This document shows, one piece after another, positions 30,823 through 33,474 of a DNA stretch of 33,474 bases. The stretch is from Chloroflexota bacterium (lineage in GTDB: Bacteria > Chloroflexota > Anaerolineae > CG2-30-64-16), in the NCBI GenBank assembly GCA_029555885.1, contig JAKPQT010000209.1, positions 1 through 33,474 of the forward strand, read 5' to 3'. Positions within the stretch are counted from its first letter, which is position 1. Each line of letters opens with the position of its first letter. Under the pieces are notes generated by a model. That model saw only the letters and a list, made by a program, of their open reading frames with translations, was not told the DNA's origin and searched no databases. A program made the position numbers and the translations under genes.

Positions 30823-33474
30823 ATGCAGATGCGGCGTTCCGTTTTCCTGGTGATCCTGATCCTGGCCCTGGTCGGGCCGAGGGCGTCGGCGGGCGAGGCT
30901 GCCCGCCAGACGCCGGTCGTCCCACCCCAAGAAGCGGCGACGTTCAATATCGGGGTGCCCGCAGGCGACGCCTACCACCCGTTGAGCGCGGTCGTGGATG
31001 CGGCGCGCGGCAGAGCGTACGTCTATCATGCCGACTCCGCGGAGCGCCGCCCCGTCATCTCGGTCATCGATCTGGCTGATGGACAGGTGCTGCGCGTCAT
31101 CCGGCTCAATGCGGCTACCGCCGGAGGGCTGGGCCGGCTGCTCCTCCCTGCGTCCGGCCAGCTTCTGCTCGTGGATGCCGAGCGCCGGGAGCTGTGGAGC
31201 GTGGACCCTGACCAGGGGGTGCTCGCCCCGCTCCTGTCCGATGCGCAGGATGCGACGCTGAGCCCCGATGGCCGCACGCTCTACATTACCGGGCCGTGGG
31301 GACTGGCCGCATATGGACTGGCGGACCTGACGGCCCGCCGCGCCCCGATGTGGGAGGCGGCCGGCCAGTTTGATCGCCTCGCGGCCAATAAAACGCAGGT
31401 TGTCGCGCTGAATCACGGCGACGGCCCGCAGCGCGACCTGGTGGCCCTGGATGCTGCGACCGGCGACGAGACCGCACGCGCCACCTTGCCTGATTATCCC
31501 AACACGCTGGTAGCGGGGCCTGACGGCACCTGGGCCGTGACTACGACCGGCGAAAAACCCCTGCTGCACGTGCTCGATGCCGCGCTGGAGCCGACCCACG
31601 AGGTCACGATCCCTTACACGGATGGCCTGTCCTACGACGCCCCACGCAACCGCTACCTGCTGGCCGGTTTCCGCTCGACCGCGGGCGGCGGCGAGAGCGT
31701 CATCCTCGGCTTCGCGGCGCATGATCTCGCGCCCGATGGCGAGCGCGTCTGGCCCGGCATCAGCACGCCAAACCAGTTCCTGAGCTGGGGCGAGGACCGG
31801 CTGCTCGGCTACACGCGCTACGGCAGCGCGCGGCTGGATGTCCTGGACGCCGACCTGAAACCTACCGGACGCATGATTACCGGTGTGCGCGCGATGGACA
31901 TGGTGCTTGACGATGCCGCGGGCCGCCTCTACGTGGCCGATGACCATGATCGGGTGCACGTCATCGGGCTGCCTGATGGGCAGGCGCTCGGCGTGTGGGA
32001 TGGCGGCGCACCCCTGGCGCTGGACGCCGCGAATAAACGCCTGTATGTCAACCTGACGGACGGCGTGGCTGCGCTGGACGATAAGGGCACAGTTGTGGCC
32101 CGCTTCCCGCAGCGCGGCTACCCGGCGCCCGACCCCCGGCGCGACCTCGTATACATCGTCGCCAACGGCGTGACCATGTATGACCGCGCGGGCAAGAAGC
32201 TCGGCACGCTGCCGAGCACCTTCCCGGAGGCGGGCGGCTTCGTCCCCAACATCTACGCACAGGCCGCGCGCGTCAACCCTGCCAGCGGCTACCTGGCCGT
32301 CATCGTGAACAACGGCGTGCCCGGCTCCAACAACGGTACGTTCCTGCGCATCTATCCGCCGAAGGCGGACATGCCGATTGTGCCGCCCGGCGTCGTCAGC
32401 TTTGTCACCGATATCGCCTTCGACCCGTCCGGCAACACCTACGTTACCTACAGCCCGGCGAAGAACATGGAGGCCGTCCAGCGGCTCAATCGCGCGGGCC
32501 GGGAGCAGCGCCGGTTGGCCGGGCGGACAGGCCAGATTGCGCTCGACCCGGCTGCGGGCGGCGTCTATCTGCTGACCGAGGGCCTCGTCACGCGCATCGA
32601 CCCGCAAACGTTGACGCCCGTCGAGTTCTGGCAAGGGCCGGACGACCTGAGCCGGATGGTGTTCAGCCCCCGGCGCGCTGTATTTTATGTCTACGGTAGC
32701 ACCCCGACCATTCGCGCGCTTCCGCTGGCCGATCTGGCGCCCGTCGACATGGCACCCCGGCCAGGGGCGCCGCCCAGAAACGCCATGCTCGAGTCGCTGG
32801 CAGTGACAAGCGATGCACAGGGCGCCTGGCTCATCGCGGATTACAGCAACGGTCTCTATCGCACGCGCGATGGCCGGCGCTGGGAGCAACTGCCCGTCGG
32901 CACCATCGAAGGCTGGGGTTATGTGACCGTCGCTGACAAGGGCGTGCTCTTCTGGACGAGCCAGGGTTCATCCGGCGCAGATGGTGTCTGGCGGAGCACC
33001 GACGCGGGCAACACATGGCAGTTCCTGGGCGACGGCCTGAGCGACCTCCGCCCCTATGGCAGCGTCGCGGCGGACCGCGCGGACCGTGCCTACATTGCCA
33101 ACCGTACGTCCGGCCTGCTCCGGTGGGAGCCTGCACGAGAGCGGTGGGAGCAGATGGCGTGGCAGCCGGGAACTATCAACGACGTCGGAGAGCTCAAGCT
33201 GGCCCCCGGCGGGCAGCAGCTCTTCCACAGCGCGTGGGAGACGCTGCGCAAGAGCACGGACGGCGGCGCCACCTGGGAGGATCTCCAGCCGCCGGCCCGC
33301 TCCGGCAACATCATCGGTTTCTCGGGTTTCTACACCGTCACCGAGACGCTGTTCGGCATGTGGGGCGACATGAGCCTGGCGCTGATGCGCTCGACCGACG
33401 GAGGGGTGAGCTGGTCGCCTCTCGATGTGGGGCTCGACCTCAGCCGCGACTACTACACGCCCGATATCGTGTCC
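30823..33474 (+). CDS. Large secreted beta-propeller / BNR-repeat protein (3' truncated by window edge)
   Basis: At least 884 residues; the frame is open to the last base, so the C-terminus is outside the window. ATG 30823 has GGAGG (30812-30816) 6 nt upstream. A signal peptide is clear: MQMRRS, hydrophobic VFLVILILALVG, cleavage after PRASA. The first 600 residues contain YVTN/NHL-like propeller blades (AYVYHADS, TLYITGPWGL, RLYVADDHDRVHVI, RLYVNLTDGVAALD). The last 250 carry sortilin/BNR Asp-boxes: STDAGNTWQFLG, STDGGATWEDL and STDGGVSWSPL. It is probably an exported surface protein, possibly anchored by its unseen C-terminus. A long antisense frame (30697-32889) is its shadow. Ligand unknown. 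Confidence 0.87.
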   Translation, partial: MQMRRSVFLVILILALVGPRASAGEAARQTPVVPPQEAATFNIGVPAGDAYHPLSAVVDAARGRAYVYHADSAERRPVISVIDLADGQVLRVIRLNAATAGGLGRLLLPASGQLLLVDAERRELWSVDPDQGVLAPLLSDAQDATLSPDGRTLYITGPWGLAAYGLADLTARRAPMWEAAGQFDRLAANKTQVVALNHGDGPQRDLVALDAATGDETARATLPDYPNTLVAGPDGTWAVTTTGEKPLLHVLDAALEPTHEVTIPYTDGLSYDAPRNRYLLAGFRSTAGGGESVILGFAAHDLAPDGERVWPGISTPNQFLSWGEDRLLGYTRYGSARLDVLDADLKPTGRMITGVRAMDMVLDDAAGRLYVADDHDRVHVIGLPDGQALGVWDGGAPLALDAANKRLYVNLTDGVAALDDKGTVVARFPQRGYPAPDPRRDLVYIVANGVTMYDRAGKKLGTLPSTFPEAGGFVPNIYAQAARVNPASGYLAVIVNNGVPGSNNGTFLRIYPPKADMPIVPPGVVSFVTDIAFDPSGNTYVTYSPAKNMEAVQRLNRAGREQRRLAGRTGQIALDPAAGGVYLLTEGLVTRIDPQTLTPVEFWQGPDDLSRMVFSPRRAVFYVYGSTPTIRALPLADLAPVDMAPRPGAPPRNAMLESLAVTSDAQGAWLIADYSNGLYRTRDGRRWEQLPVGTIEGWGYVTVADKGVLFWTSQGSSGADGVWRSTDAGNTWQFLGDGLSDLRPYGSVAADRADRAYIANRTSGLLRWEPARERWEQMAWQPGTINDVGELKLAPGGQQLFHSAWETLRKSTDGGATWEDLQPPARSGNIIGFSGFYTVTETLFGMWGDMSLALMRSTDGGVSWSPLDVGLDLSRDYYTPDIVS

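Noticed and set aside
30697..32889. 730-codon minus-strand open frame at the window end
   Set aside because: Shadow of the plus-strand propeller gene, which has a signal peptide, a Shine-Dalgarno sequence and repeats; the plus gene is only less obvious because it has no stop in the window.
1..33474. CRISPR array, insertion sequence or integrase
   Set aside because: No regularly spaced repeat series, transposase or recombinase was found on either strand; the repeats seen are palindromic intergenic elements.

Overview
The window is a GC-rich bacterial chromosomal segment with strong AAGGAGG-type ribosome binding sites. It most resembles Chloroflexota (Anaerolineae/Caldilinea-like). That is an inference from gene content: a zinc-ribbon/cyclase/ATPase/TPR giant protein, GlgE with maltokinase, a lipoprotein-type Dpp/Opp transporter, and many palindromic intergenic repeats. 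No rRNA or ribosomal protein gene is present to fix the taxonomy.

Layout. (1) 1-341: the 3' end of a beta-carbonic anhydrase. (2) 384-7368: a complete peptide/oligosaccharide-type ABC importer operon with a good promoter, a lipoprotein binding protein, a long hairpin, two permeases, two ATPases and a closing hairpin. (3) 7525-20376: a run of same-strand genes for alpha-glucan metabolism and signalling: a small membrane protein, a GH13 alpha-glucosidase, a stand-alone cyclic-nucleotide-binding protein, a 1264-aa class III cyclase/AAA-type ATPase/TPR protein, a GH31 glycosidase, maltokinase and GlgE. The importer, glucosidases, maltokinase and GlgE could together take up alpha-glucosides, trim them to maltose, phosphorylate it and polymerise it to alpha-glucan. 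The importer's substrate is inferred, and no trehalose synthase is in the window.

(4) 20413-21081: palindromic and direct repeats, then a tRNA-Ile(CAU)-type gene with its own promoter and terminator. Its anticodon loop is interrupted after U33 by a 354-nt group I intron. P2, P3, P4, P7, P9 and the catalytic core can be drawn by eye. This is the most notable object in the window. (5) 21100-24170: a DUF362 protein, convergent with a NamZ-type exo-N-acetylmuramidase (DUF1343), then a DUF302 protein. (6) 24191-29639: two minus-strand membrane proteins (a CPBP protease homologue and a MATE exporter), then two plus-strand MFS exporters, separated by repeat elements and clear promoters. (7) 29711-33474: a HAD-HD double phosphohydrolase fusion, followed by a large secreted beta-propeller/BNR-repeat protein that runs off the window end.

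Several start codons were moved from the longest open frame to the codon served by a Shine-Dalgarno sequence. One gene (MFS, 28398) seems to lack any ATG/GTG/TTG at its true N-terminus. Palindromic repeats occupy most of the longer intergenic spaces, and two genes appear to have taken up palindromic sequence into their coding regions.
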